This document shows positions 35,457 through 45,704 of a stretch of 64,000 nt of DNA, in pieces; within the stretch, counting starts at the first letter, position 1, and each line of letters begins with the position of its first letter. The notes below the pieces were generated by a model. That model searched no databases and was not told the origin of the DNA. It saw only the letters and a list, made by a program, of their open reading frames with translations. The translations under genes and the position numbers were made by a program. Origin of the DNA: Muriicola jejuensis (GTDB lineage: Bacteria > Bacteroidota > Bacteroidia > Flavobacteriales > Flavobacteriaceae); the NCBI RefSeq assembly GCF_010671595.1, contig NZ_JAABOP010000001.1, forward strand, positions 620,001-684,000, read 5' to 3'.

Positions 35457-38400
35457 CGTATAATTTGAATCCATCCTTTTTGCACGTCCTGACCTTCACC
35501 CAGATCCAGAATATAGAAATAAGTACCCTTGGGCAGGTCTCCATTTTTTCCAGTGCCATCCCATGAATTGTCGTATCCTCTGGATGAGAAAACGCTGTTA
35601 CCATACCGATCAAAGATCTCCAGGCTATTGTTAGGGAATAGCTCAATACAATTCACAATCAAACGGTCATTTGTTCCATCGCCATTGGGAGAGAACTGAT
35701 TGAATTCAATTCCACAATCTTCCGGTATCTGGGGGCTGGTATCGATTAATACGACTGAGGTATCGTTGGTGTTATTGCCATCCACTGGCAGGGATGTTCG
35801 CAGGGAAGCCGTGTTGGTCAGAGTAATAAATCGATCAAGATCCGGATTCACCTCTACCGTAATGGCCAGTGATGTTTCTCCGTTGGGCAATAGTTCTGGG
35901 ATCATCCATATTCCTGTTGTCACGTCGTAACTACCTGTCCCAGGCAAATCTGAAATATATAAAAAGTCACTATCCAGAAGATCTAAAATTTCAATATCCA
36001 CTACGCGGGTATCGGATAAGTTTGTTACCGTGATGGTAAAGATCACTTGTTCCCCTGCAGTAGCTGTAAGAATATTTGCCGTTTTTTCAACAGCGAGATC
36101 TATGGGCTCAGGGTTGCAGTCCTCCGTCAGGAATGGATCACAGGGATCTAAAGGATCCGAAACTCTTTCTGGAATAGCAGACGTATTGGGGTCATCGATG
36201 TTATTTACTTCCTCCCCGTCGGTAAGTCCATCCCCGTCCGTATCAGGGTTTCCGGGATCCGTGCCGATTGCGTTTTCCTGCCCGTCCGTCAGGCCATCAT
36301 TATCAGTATCTACCGCACAATCAGTCACCCTGATCGTAACGGTTACCGACTCGTTCACACAGGGTGCCTGTGCATCGGTAGTGGTGTAGGTGAACACGTA
36401 ATCCCCATCGGCCAGTCCGTCAAAATCGACCACATTTTCTGCAGAGATGGTCAGAGCCCCTCCGGAGGGATCCGTAGTTATACTCCATGTACCGGGATCT
36501 GCCCCTTCCAGCTGATCGTCCAGGTCAAGGCTGGTAGGCCCGTTGATGGCTACATTACAAGCCGTGGCATCGCTGGGTACTCCAGCAGAAGGAGGATCGA
36601 AAACGGTTGCCGTTACCGGGAACCTGGCCGTGATGCAGCCGTTGGAATCGGACTGTACGTAATAGGTGGTAGTTACCGTGATGTTAGGTGTCACAAAGTC
36701 TTCTCCTTCAAAAAGGGGAGCCCCTCCGGTCGGGGCCGCGAACCAGTTTACGGTTCCCTCGGAGAACACCGCACTAAGGGTTACGGAGCCTTCCCCGCAT
36801 ATTTCTGCCCCTGTTGAGCTGATAAGCTCGGGGGTGGTATTGAATTCCAGGGTCACATCCAGGGTCGGGCTGGCACAATTATTCGCATCATCCCAGAAAA
36901 ATCCGTAATACGTCCCCGGAAAATCAGAGCTGATTAACGAAGAGAATAGGTGCGTATCCGGATCGAGAATACTGGCCGGGTCTGTGGTCCACCTGAGTTC
37001 AGTTCCTGCAGGAGGGGGAGTGTTCGTATATTCATCCAGGTCCTGGCTCGTAACATCACAAAATGCTGTTGGGACCGTGGGATCCAGAACAGGTGCGCTG
37101 CTTCCGGCTGGGCAGGCATCGTCATCCAGGATGGTGGCTACCCCCTGCGAATCTCCTATCGTTACCAGTACGGAACTTACCGAGGTCAAATTCACAAAAA
37201 AGTCTTCGTTCCCCTGCTCCACAACATTATCCGGAATCAGTGGAACGCTGATAGTTCGTATTTCTCCATCTATACCTGAAAAACTTACAGATCCGGAAGT
37301 TGCTGCATAGTCCGTTCCCGCTATGGCGGTTCCATCCCCTGTGGCGTAGTTTACCGAAAAACCTCCTGGAACATTTCCCGTCAAAGTCACCGTGAATACT
37401 GCAGGTCCATCAGATTCTATCACAGAAATATCATCAATGATCACATTAGCCGCATCATTGTCTGTGATACTACCAATACCGATCGCTTTGGAAAAGGTAA
37501 TATTCCCGGGATTTACAACATTGCTCAGGGTCACCAGGAAGATCTCGCTCTGTTCTACGATCGGGTCGTCTGTTATAGGTATCTCAAGGGTCTGGGTTTC
37601 TCCGTTGTCACCCGCAAAGGTCAGGGTACCGCTGGTGGCGGTATAATCTAATCCCGCTATGGCAGTATTATCAGAAGTGGCAAAATCCACTGTCAGACCT
37701 GCCTCCACTTCTCCAGTAAGTGTCACCGTAAATACAGCAACTCCACCTACCACTCCTTCGCTAAAGGTCCTGTTGTTGATGCTCAGGCTGGCGGTATCAT
37801 TGTCGTTGTTGGTCACCGACACGTCCGCCAGGTTGGCCCCTGTCAGGATATCGTAATTAGGGTCCGAGGAGGTCGGATTACCCGTGATGATGGCATAAGA
37901 GACTGGTCCATCCACAAAGGTGTCGTCCACTCCCGTGACCACAACGTTGACCCCGGTATCCCAGTTCGTCGTATTCAGCGTCACGCTGCTCACGGCGATC
38001 GTACCTTCACCTGTATCATTGCTGCTAAGGGGGATGACTACGTCTCCGGTAGGCTCACTTTCCAGGAAGATCGTAAAGTTAGCAGATACTCCTGCCTCAG
38101 AGGTATTTCCACTGATAGGTGTGATGATGATCCCGGCAGCGTCATTGTCACTGTTCGTGACCGTTATGGTCTGATCCGGTAAGGCGTCGAAGAAATTATT
38201 GCTATTGGCATCATCGATACTCGCTGTAATGGTATATACCTGATCCCCGTCTACAAAATCGTCATCGAATGGTATCACATTGACCGTGCGTACGGTATTC
38301 CAGTTTCCGGTAGTAAAGGTAAGGCTGCTTGCACTAAGAGTGCCTTCGGTGGTATCCGAAGAATTGAGAAGGATCACCACATCAGTGGCCGGTGCCCTGT

Positions 38401-41161
38401 TCAGCACAACCGTAAAGCTCTGTCCTGTACCGCCTTCAGAAGTAGCCAAAGTCAAAGGCGATACCGTAAACCCTGCTATATCATCATCCAGGAAACTGCT
38501 ACTACCCACGTTGTCTGCTGCCAGGGTGGCGTTTGGACTGGGATTGCTCAGTGTCACTGTAACAGGTACATCCGCCTGTACAATGAAATCTCCGGCAGTG
38601 GTTACCGTTACAAACTGGGTGAGGGTTGTGGTACCTGCTCCAAAGGTTAAAGTCCCCCCGGTGCCATTCTCATTTCCCCCACTGATCACGTAATCCACTG
38701 TGATGGGATTGTTGGGATCGGCCTGACCCAGGGTCACAGCAAAATTAAGGGTTGCTGTCCCGGTGTCCCCTTCCGGTACGGGGGTAGGATCATTGATGCT
38801 GATCGTCGAGGAATCGTCATTGGTGAAACTGCTCGTGCCCACTGCTTTTGTGATAACGGCATTGCTACTGGGGTTGCTCAGGGTTACAGTAATAGTCTCA
38901 TCCGCCTCTACTGCGGTATCCCCATTGGTGGTCACAGGTATGATCTGTGACAATGTCGTGGTACCTGCCGCAAAGGTCAGTGTTCCTCCCGTGCCGTTCT
39001 CATTACCTCCGCTGATAGTATATTGTAGGGTGATAGGGTTGTTCGGATCGGCCTGGTCTATGCTTACTGTAAAATTCAAGGTACTCACTCCACCATTGCC
39101 TTCCGGGATAGAGGCAGGATCATTGATAGTAACGGAGGCAGTGTCGTCATTGGTGAAGCTACTGCTTCCAATGGCTTTAGAGATGACTGCACTTCCGACT
39201 GGGTTACCAAGTTGTACTGTAATTGGCTCATCAGCCTCAACTGCCGTATCCCCTGTAGTTGTCACGACAACGGTCTGGGTCAGGGTAGGCGTACCGGCAG
39301 GGAAGGTCAGAGTACCACCAGTGCCATTTTCATTCCCGCCTGTGATAATATAATCAACCGAAATAGCCGCTGATGGATCAGATTGATCTATGCTCACCGT
39401 AAAATTGAGGATACTGGGTCCGGAATCACCTTCGGGAACCGAGGCCGGATCATTGATACTGATGTTGGCGTTGTCATCATTCAGGAAGCTACTAATCCCT
39501 ATTGATTTTGCAAGAATGGCATTGGAACTCGGATTACTCAGGGTTATGACTATATCCTCATCACCCTCTACCAGGGTATCTCCATTTGTGGTAACGGAAA
39601 TGGTCCTGTTCAGATCCGTATCACCGGCAATCCAGTTCAAAACACCTGCATCCGTATCCTCATTCCCCCCGCTGATCAGATAGTTCACAGAAATGGGGTT
39701 GTTGGGATCCGACTGACCCAGTGACACAGTGAAAGTAAGGGTCTGTACCCCGGAATCACCTTCATTTATTGGGCTTGGATCATCAATACTGATGGAAGCG
39801 CTGTCGTCATTCTGTATGGTCCCCTGTCCCTGACCATCGTTGATGGTAGCGTTGACGGGGGCACTCAAATTGACAAAAAAGGTTTCGTTGGCTTCAACCG
39901 ACGTGTCCCCATTCACTGTAACCGAGAGAGTTGTACTGCTCGTTCCTGCCGTAATGGTTCCGGTCCCTCCAACCACGGCCACATAATCCTGTCCTGCCGT
40001 GGCCGTCCCATTGGCCGTGTTATAAGTAAAACCGATATTCCCTGCGGCAACTCCACCCCCGTCCACAATTACGTTGAAAATGAACTGAGAAGTTCCCGAT
40101 TGGCCTTCCACCTGAGAAACATCGTTGATGCTGATGGAATCAGAAATTTTAGTTGAGTTATCTGTAGTTGCAGGACCCGTACCATTAACGTTAGTTAGTG
40201 TAACACTCAAAGTAATAGTGCCATCTCCCAATCCACTGACATCGATCCCTCCTATAGTTTCACCAGCCGATACAACAATGCCCGAACCTGTAACCGGAGT
40301 ACCGCCTCCACTGCTGGTAAAACTATAATTGTAAGTGGCTGCGAGTTCTGCGCCTGAGAAAGTAAAGCTGACATTGGCTTGGTTGGAAATGGTGATGGGA
40401 TCCTGATTTATTACAACCGCATAACCACTCGGAGTCGCCGTAGCCTTCGTAGACGTATCGGTCACATCAGCACCCTGGCCATTCCCATTGGTCAAACTCA
40501 CCGTCAAGGTGATCGTCCCATCACCCAAACCACTCAGGTCGATCCCCGTAATCTGATCCGTAGCAGTGACAATAGGTCCACCCCCGGTGACCGTAACCGG
40601 AGTGCCGCCTCCACTACTGGTAAAACTGTAATTGTATGTCGAACCAACTTCCGCCCCCGCAAAGGTAAAACTCACAGCCGCCTGATTGCCCGCCGTGATC
40701 GGATCCTGGTCTATCGTTACACTATAACCCGATGGAACTGCCGTAGCCTTCGTAGACGTATCGGTCACATCAGCACCCTGGCCATTCCCATTGGTCAAAC
40801 TCACCGTCAAGGTGATCGTCCCATCACCCAAACCACTCAGGTCGATCCCCGTAATCTGATCCGTAGCAGTGACAATAGGTCCACCCCCGGTGACCGTAAC
40901 CGGAGTGCCGCCTCCACTACTGGTAAAACTGTAATTGTATGTCGAACCAACTTCCGCCCCCGCAAAGGTAAAACTCACAGCCGCCTGATTGCCCGCCGTG
41001 ATCGGATCCTGGTCTATCGTTACACTATAACCCGATGGAACCTGAGCAAAAAGACTTATCCCTGATAACAGAAAAAAAAGTAAAAGGGAAAATTTTAATA
41101 CTAATCGGACTGTGATTAAACCACTAGTAAAAAGACCTTCTTTTCTCATATACAACCCCAA
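35453..41161 (-). CDS. Giant Calx-beta adhesin with type B (CHU_C) T9SS sorting domain
   Basis: 1902 residues (an alternative ATG at 41149 is as likely). Signal peptide to ~40 ('SGISLFAQ'). Three ~101-residue repeats (~41-345), the first two practically identical. About nine Calx-beta-like domains (~346-1340; recurring 'I.DP...EGD.G'). A cysteine-containing segment, an Ig-like domain ('ATVNWFAAPTGG' type) and a PKD-like domain (~1345-1625). Thrombospondin type 3 calcium repeats (~1628-1670, 'DTDGDGLTDGEE'), a DUF11 domain (~1690-1810) and CHU_C (~1818-1902, 'FSPNGDGTND'). Surface adhesion, possibly gliding, is the expected role. Confidence 0.93.
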   Translation of the reverse strand: MGLYMRKEGLFTSGLITVRLVLKFSLLLFFLLSGISLFAQVPSGYSVTIDQDPITAGNQAAVSFTFAGAEVGSTYNYSFTSSGGGTPVTVTGGGPIVTATDQITGIDLSGLGDGTITLTVSLTNGNGQGADVTDTSTKATAVPSGYSVTIDQDPITAGNQAAVSFTFAGAEVGSTYNYSFTSSGGGTPVTVTGGGPIVTATDQITGIDLSGLGDGTITLTVSLTNGNGQGADVTDTSTKATATPSGYAVVINQDPITISNQANVSFTFSGAELAATYNYSFTSSGGGTPVTGSGIVVSAGETIGGIDVSGLGDGTITLSVTLTNVNGTGPATTDNSTKISDSISINDVSQVEGQSGTSQFIFNVIVDGGGVAAGNIGFTYNTANGTATAGQDYVAVVGGTGTITAGTSSTTLSVTVNGDTSVEANETFFVNLSAPVNATINDGQGQGTIQNDDSASISIDDPSPINEGDSGVQTLTFTVSLGQSDPNNPISVNYLISGGNEDTDAGVLNWIAGDTDLNRTISVTTNGDTLVEGDEDIVITLSNPSSNAILAKSIGISSFLNDDNANISINDPASVPEGDSGPSILNFTVSIDQSDPSAAISVDYIITGGNENGTGGTLTFPAGTPTLTQTVVVTTTGDTAVEADEPITVQLGNPVGSAVISKAIGSSSFTNDDTASVTINDPASIPEGNGGVSTLNFTVSIDQADPNNPITLQYTISGGNENGTGGTLTFAAGTTTLSQIIPVTTNGDTAVEADETITVTLSNPSSNAVITKAVGTSSFTNDDSSTISINDPTPVPEGDTGTATLNFAVTLGQADPNNPITVDYVISGGNENGTGGTLTFGAGTTTLTQFVTVTTAGDFIVQADVPVTVTLSNPSPNATLAADNVGSSSFLDDDIAGFTVSPLTLATSEGGTGQSFTVVLNRAPATDVVILLNSSDTTEGTLSASSLTFTTGNWNTVRTVNVIPFDDDFVDGDQVYTITASIDDANSNNFFDALPDQTITVTNSDNDAAGIIITPISGNTSEAGVSANFTIFLESEPTGDVVIPLSSNDTGEGTIAVSSVTLNTTNWDTGVNVVVTGVDDTFVDGPVSYAIITGNPTSSDPNYDILTGANLADVSVTNNDNDTASLSINNRTFSEGVVGGVAVFTVTLTGEVEAGLTVDFATSDNTAIAGLDYTATSGTLTFAGDNGETQTLEIPITDDPIVEQSEIFLVTLSNVVNPGNITFSKAIGIGSITDNDAANVIIDDISVIESDGPAVFTVTLTGNVPGGFSVNYATGDGTAIAGTDYAATSGSVSFSGIDGEIRTISVPLIPDNVVEQGNEDFFVNLTSVSSVLVTIGDSQGVATILDDDACPAGSSAPVLDPTVPTAFCDVTSQDLDEYTNTPPPAGTELRWTTDPASILDPDTHLFSSLISSDFPGTYYGFFWDDANNCASPTLDVTLEFNTTPELISSTGAEICGEGSVTLSAVFSEGTVNWFAAPTGGAPLFEGEDFVTPNITVTTTYYVQSDSNGCITARFPVTATVFDPPSAGVPSDATACNVAINGPTSLDLDDQLEGADPGTWSITTDPSGGALTISAENVVDFDGLADGDYVFTYTTTDAQAPCVNESVTVTIRVTDCAVDTDNDGLTDGQENAIGTDPGNPDTDGDGLTDGEEVNNIDDPNTSAIPERVSDPLDPCDPFLTEDCNPEPIDLAVEKTANILTATAGEQVIFTITVTNLSDTRVVDIEILDLLDSDFLYISDLPGTGSYDVTTGIWMIPELLPNGETSLAITVEVNPDLDRFITLTNTASLRTSLPVDGNNTNDTSVVLIDTSPQIPEDCGIEFNQFSPNGDGTNDRLIVNCIELFPNNSLEIFDRYGNSVFSSRGYDNSWDGTGKNGDLPKGTYFYILDLGEGQDVQKGWIQIIR
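40438..41042. repeat. Two near-identical 303-bp tandem repeats inside the adhesin gene
   Basis: Unit 1 spans 40438-40740 and unit 2 40741-41042. They appear identical apart from the last two or three bases. The period of 303 bp is exactly 101 codons, so copy-number change keeps the frame. A third, clearly diverged copy lies directly upstream in plus coordinates (~40140-40437). Confidence 0.9.
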
Positions 41162-41310
41162 AAAGTTATTGAATTAGCCACCTGATCGACAAACGGCTCT
41201 TCAAAAAAGAGGGGATCAATATTACTAAAAAAAGCAGCCCTGAACTAATTATAAGGCCTAATTAACCATTTTTCAGATGTACGGTAAGTGCGGCCAGAAA
41301 TAAGGGTTGT

Positions 41311-42201
41311 TTAATCACCCGGAAGTTCTGCGGAGAAGGCCTCCACACCAGGGTCGATCTTCTTGACCAGCCCCTGTAAAACCTTGCCCGGACCCACCTC
41401 CGTAAAGACGGTGGCCCCATCGGCGATCATACGCTGCACACTCTGGGTCCAACGTACCGGAGCCGTCAGCTGTGCTATGAGGTTCTTTTGGATTTCCGCG
41501 GCCTTTTTCACGGGCATGGCATTCACATTCTGGTAGATTGGGCAGGTTGGTTCCGAAAAACTCGTGCTTTCAATAGCCGCAGCCAATTCCTCTCTGGCAG
41601 GTTCCATCATCGGGGAATGGAAGGCCCCTCCCACAGGTAAGACGAGCGCCCTACGGGCTCCTGCTTCCTTCAGTTTTTCACAAGCCTTCTCAACGGCACC
41701 GGTCTCTCCAGAGATCACAAGCTGTCCCGGGCAGTTGTAATTGGCGGGCACCACCACACCTTCAACCGACCCACAGATCTCCTCAACCACTGCGTCATCC
41801 AATCCAAGAACGGCCGCCATGGTGCTCGGTGTCCGCTCACAGGCTTTTTGCATGGCCATTGCCCGTTGTGAGACCAGTGTAAGACCATCTGCAAATTTCA
41901 GAGCTCCATTGGCCACCAGGGCTGAGAATTCACCCAGAGAATGTCCCGCCACCATATCGGGCCGGAAAGCTTTGCCAAGAACTTTGCTAAGAATGACGGA
42001 ATGTAAAAAGATCGCCGGCTGAGTGACCTTGGTCTCCTTGAGTTGCTCTGCCGTGCCTTCGAACATGATATCGGTTATGGCAAATCCCAAAATGTCGTTC
42101 GCCTCTTCAAATAATTCCTGTGCAATCGGGTATTTCTCATACAGGTCGAGCCCCATACCACTAAACTGTGCCCCCTGTCCGGGGAATACATATGCTTTCA
42201 T
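41311..42201 (-). CDS. fabD: Malonyl-CoA:ACP transacylase
   Basis: 296 residues from the ATG at 42201 (an in-frame TTG lies two codons upstream). Contains 'YVFPGQGAQFSGMG', active-site Ser in 'VAGHSLGEFSALVA', Arg in 'SQRAMAMQKA' and His in 'GGAFHSPMM'. Loads malonyl onto acyl carrier protein for fatty acid synthesis. 49 nt downstream of the gamma-carbonic anhydrase gene on the same strand. Confidence 0.96.
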   Translation of the reverse strand: MKAYVFPGQGAQFSGMGLDLYEKYPIAQELFEEANDILGFAITDIMFEGTAEQLKETKVTQPAIFLHSVILSKVLGKAFRPDMVAGHSLGEFSALVANGALKFADGLTLVSQRAMAMQKACERTPSTMAAVLGLDDAVVEEICGSVEGVVVPANYNCPGQLVISGETGAVEKACEKLKEAGARRALVLPVGGAFHSPMMEPAREELAAAIESTSFSEPTCPIYQNVNAMPVKKAAEIQKNLIAQLTAPVRWTQSVQRMIADGATVFTEVGPGKVLQGLVKKIDPGVEAFSAELPGD

Positions 42202-42250
42202 CCTCAATCGGGTTTAATTAGAGATCAAAAATAAGGAATTCAGGGGGATC

Positions 42251-42769
42251 CTATTCCGGGTCCCTGAACCAGCTCGCGTATTTCACATAGGAATTGGCGA
42301 TCCTGCGTATCTCCCCTTCACTCAGGTCCTTGCTCACCTCCTTGATCTTCCTTGCCGGCATGCCTGCAAAGACGCTACCGGGGGGAACTATCGTCCCTTT
42401 GGTCAATACGGCTCCCGCCGCAATGATGCTGTCAGAACCCACTACGCAATCGTCCATGATAATGCTGCCCATCCCCACCAGTACGTCGTCCTCTATGGTA
42501 CATCCGTGGACAATGGCATTGTGCCCTATGGACACATTGTTGCCTATATTCGTCGGTGCCTTCTGGTACGTACAGTGAATGACGGCACCGTCCTGCACAT
42601 TCACCTTGTTCCCCATCCGGATGTAATGCACGTCTCCCCGCACCACCGCGTTGAACCAGACGCTGCATTCGTCTCCCATTACCACATCGCCGACAATGGT
42701 CGCATTTTCGGCTATAAAACAATCCTTTCCGAATTCCGGGGATTTTCCCTTAACTGCTCTGATGATCAT
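42251..42769 (-). CDS. Gamma-class carbonic anhydrase-like protein
   Basis: 172 residues with left-handed beta-helix hexapeptide repeats ('ENATIVGDVVMGDECSVWFNAVVRGD', 'IGHNAIVHGCTIEDDVLVGMGSIIMD'). The histidines of 'VIHCTYQ', 'SIGHNA' and 'IVHGC' fit the trimeric zinc/iron site of the YrdA/PaaY/Cam group. It could hydrate CO2 or act as a thioesterase; the family is mixed. Probably co-transcribed with fabD. Confidence 0.9.
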   Translation of the reverse strand: MIIRAVKGKSPEFGKDCFIAENATIVGDVVMGDECSVWFNAVVRGDVHYIRMGNKVNVQDGAVIHCTYQKAPTNIGNNVSIGHNAIVHGCTIEDDVLVGMGSIIMDDCVVGSDSIIAAGAVLTKGTIVPPGSVFAGMPARKIKEVSKDLSEGEIRRIANSYVKYASWFRDPE

Positions 42770-42807
42770 GTCCTCTGGTTGAAATTCAGGGTGAAGCTAC
42801 ACCCGTC

Positions 42808-43539
42808 TCATTCGTAATGCGAAAGTAATATCTTTTTCCGGGAAGCGGATACCATCAGTTCCTTTCCATTGGAAAGCAAGACACTGCCTCCCTTGCCCTT
42901 TTTGTATCGGACTACCTCGTTGATATTCACTAAAAAGGACTTGTGGATGCGAACAAAGGGGAAATCAGCAAGGGCTTCCTCAAAGTATTTCAGGGTCTTG
43001 CTCACAAGGATCTTCCTCCCGGGCAGATGGATCTCCGTGTAGTTGTCATCGGCCTTGCAATAGAGGATTTCCGAAACATCCAGTACCTGAAACCCGTCCT
43101 GTTGGGGCAAAGTGATCTTGCCTTCCGCCTTTGGCGATCTGGAGGAGAGAATCCGGTCCTTAAGCCTATTCTCCTTTTGAATTACCTCTTCCACATAGGC
43201 CACGGCCCTTATCAGTTCATCGATATCTATGGGTTTCATCAGGTAATAGGCTGCATGCTGATTCAGTGCTTCCATGGCATATTGGCTGTAGGCCGTCACA
43301 AATACCGTCTCAAAATCCCTTTCCGGCAGTTCATCAAGGAGGTCGAAAGCATTGCCGAACGGCATCTCCACATCCAGGAATAGCAACTGAGGCCTGACAC
43401 GGAGAATGAGGTCCAGACCCTCCGCAACCGTCCCGGCCTCACCGGCAATATGTACCTGCCCACAGTATTCCCCGAGATAGTTGCGGAGGATTTGACGGCT
43501 CGACATTTCGTCGTCTATGATCACTGCCTTCAGTTTCAT
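42808..43539 (-). CDS. LytTR-family response regulator
   Basis: 243 residues. Receiver domain with Asp56 in 'LLFLDVEMPFGNAF' and Lys in 'YLMKPIDIDEL'. LytTR domain from ~140 ('EILYCKADDNYTEIHLPG', 'FVRIHKSFLVNINEV'). Its ATG overlaps the histidine kinase stop by 4 nt. Second LytS/LytTR-type pair of the window; its receiver and output differ from those of the 5140 regulator. Confidence 0.93.
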   Translation of the reverse strand: MKLKAVIIDDEMSSRQILRNYLGEYCGQVHIAGEAGTVAEGLDLILRVRPQLLFLDVEMPFGNAFDLLDELPERDFETVFVTAYSQYAMEALNQHAAYYLMKPIDIDELIRAVAYVEEVIQKENRLKDRILSSRSPKAEGKITLPQQDGFQVLDVSEILYCKADDNYTEIHLPGRKILVSKTLKYFEEALADFPFVRIHKSFLVNINEVVRYKKGKGGSVLLSNGKELMVSASRKKILLSHYE

Positions 43540-45503
43540 TCGCCTTTTATTAATGTGAGTAGAACCCGTGTTCCTGTACCTTTCTCATCCAGGTCCTGTA
43601 CCCGGACCTTTATGTGTGTTTTGTACATATCGTTTAGGATGGCTATCCGCTCCTGTATATTGCGCATGGCCGTCGACCTTTGTTTTCTTTGGTGGGGGGT
43701 CTTTAATTCCGCCGACCTCTTCCTGCCGATGCCATTATCCTCGATGCAGATCTCCAGGACATTCTCTTCCTTTTGGGATATCCGCAAGCTGAGCTCTCCT
43801 TTGGTTTCTCTGTATCGAAGTCCGTGCCAAATGGCGTTTTCGAGATAAGGTTGTAACAACATAGGTGGTATTTTAAAGGCCTCTTTGTCCACAGAAGGGT
43901 CGACTTCCACCCTGTAGTCGAACTTATCCGGAAATCTTGAATGTTCCAGCTTCAGGTACAGTTCCAGCAGCTCCACTTCTTTACTCAGACCGATGAAGTC
44001 CTCTTCTGAGTGCTCCAGTACGGTACGCATCAACTTTGAAAAGTCGCTGAGATACCTGTTTGCACTCCTTTCATCATGGTTGGAAATATAGTTATTTACT
44101 GAATTCAGGGCGTTAAATATAAAATGAGGGTTCATCTGGGATCTCAGGGACTTCAGCGCCAGCAAATGGTTCGCCAGTTTCTGTTTCTGAGTACTGCGGT
44201 AGAAAAAGAAGGCGGCGAGCGACATAAAAAGCATCCCGAAAAGCAGGGAATAGATGATCCAGAGTTGTCTTTTGTTGCTTTCTTCCGTTAGCCGCTGTTC
44301 TGCCAATGCCAGATCGTATTTGCTTTGTGAAAGTTCCCGCTCCTGTTCCAGGCCGCTTATGCGATTCTGGATCGAGGCGATTTCCCGATTAAGCCGGGCT
44401 GCCCGGGAGATCTCCTGTTCTTTGCGGGCGTAAAGGGTATCGACCACTGCCACGTACTTCTGATAGGTTTCCAGGGCTTTCGTAAAATCCCCCTGTCGCC
44501 TGTACACTTCAGAAAGCTCACGCGTGGCATCCTTCTGAACCACCAGGTCTTCTTCCATTCCGGCCTCAGCAATGCTGCGTTCCAGAAAAGGTATTGCCTC
44601 ATCATACTGGTCCTGGGCGATATAGGCATTCGCAATTTTATAGTTGATCCGCTGCCTCGATACCGAATCCTGCCCTGACACGATGCCTGTTTCCTGCCTG
44701 GTTGGTGCAGGGAGAGCGTCCAGCGCTTTTAAACTGCTCTTCCGCAACTTGATCTCATCGTCAAAACGGTTGCTCTTATTCAAAAAATCCGCCACTTTTT
44801 CCTTTTCCCGGACGGCTCTCTGGGGTGCCTGTTTCTCCGCTTCCATCAGGGAATTGTTGTAATAGGCATTCGCCTCTTTCAATCGGTTTACGCTGGCATA
44901 GGTGTCTGCGATCTTGGAGTTGAGGTCGGGAATCTTGGGTCCTATCTGATTCTTGGTTGCGATGGTCAACCCCTGCCGGAAGAAGGCGAGGGCCTTGTCT
45001 ACCCCTCCCAATCCTGCGTGTGCCTCGCCCATCGCTTCATACACCTCGACGCGGCTATAAGGCGCCAGGGAGCTGTCGTCTTCCAGTGGCTCCAAAACGG
45101 CCAAGGCTTCTTCCCATTGGCGATTGCGCACATAGGCCTTTCCCAGGGCTAGAGTGGTAGCCGGACTATACCGGGCTTGCAGAGCATCCCTGTAGTTGGC
45201 AATGGCGAGGTCTGATTGTCCGTAGTATCCGTACACCTCAGCCAGCAGTGCCAGTGAGGACGCCAGTTCCCTTCTGTTGTCCCTGGAGTCCAATTCGGAG
45301 ATGGATCGGGCGATATAGTCGATGCTTTTCTGAAAGTCCTTTGTCTTATACGTTTTCGCCGAATCCAGATAAGCCCTGTATAAGGTCAGGCCCTCCTCGC
45401 GATTGTCCGTCTTCTTTGTCGAGGACTGAACCTGTGCAAAGACCGGGGAAACGGAAAGGAGAAAAACCGCTATCAGAAAACCTGTATTGGTCAAACGTAT
45501 CAT
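43536..45503 (-). CDS. TPR-containing LytS-type sensor histidine kinase
   Basis: 655 residues. Signal peptide (to ~23, 'PVFAQ'), about seven periplasmic TPR units (~45-375), a coiled coil (~375-410), one transmembrane helix (~412-432, 'LWIIYSLLFGMLFMSLAAFFFY'), then a His_kinase domain with 'QMNPHFIFNALNSVNNYIS' and HATPase_c ('IEDNGIGRKRS'). The periplasmic TPR sensor is typical for Bacteroidota. Confidence 0.93.
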   Translation of the reverse strand: MIRLTNTGFLIAVFLLSVSPVFAQVQSSTKKTDNREEGLTLYRAYLDSAKTYKTKDFQKSIDYIARSISELDSRDNRRELASSLALLAEVYGYYGQSDLAIANYRDALQARYSPATTLALGKAYVRNRQWEEALAVLEPLEDDSSLAPYSRVEVYEAMGEAHAGLGGVDKALAFFRQGLTIATKNQIGPKIPDLNSKIADTYASVNRLKEANAYYNNSLMEAEKQAPQRAVREKEKVADFLNKSNRFDDEIKLRKSSLKALDALPAPTRQETGIVSGQDSVSRQRINYKIANAYIAQDQYDEAIPFLERSIAEAGMEEDLVVQKDATRELSEVYRRQGDFTKALETYQKYVAVVDTLYARKEQEISRAARLNREIASIQNRISGLEQERELSQSKYDLALAEQRLTEESNKRQLWIIYSLLFGMLFMSLAAFFFYRSTQKQKLANHLLALKSLRSQMNPHFIFNALNSVNNYISNHDERSANRYLSDFSKLMRTVLEHSEEDFIGLSKEVELLELYLKLEHSRFPDKFDYRVEVDPSVDKEAFKIPPMLLQPYLENAIWHGLRYRETKGELSLRISQKEENVLEICIEDNGIGRKRSAELKTPHQRKQRSTAMRNIQERIAILNDMYKTHIKVRVQDLDEKGTGTRVLLTLIKGE

Positions 45504-45704
45504 AGGATAAACTTAGTCCTTTTACTCCATTCTAAAAAACAGCAGGAAGAGCGTTTCTCCCTGAGCGTGAAAGCTTTTCAACCCTTTACTCAGGCAAAGG
45601 GCCCGTTCACTCATTCAGGGAACACCTTCCCTCATTTCTGGTTTTTTCAGAAAAAGTTACGCCCTACTTTTCCCTTGATTAAGAACCCATTTAATGTATT
45701 TGAT

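Noticed and set aside
40379-41065. 228-codon plus-strand frame with internal repeats opposite the adhesin
   Set aside because: Repeats mirror the 303-bp DNA repeats of the adhesin; composition (Arg-rich) is not protein-like.
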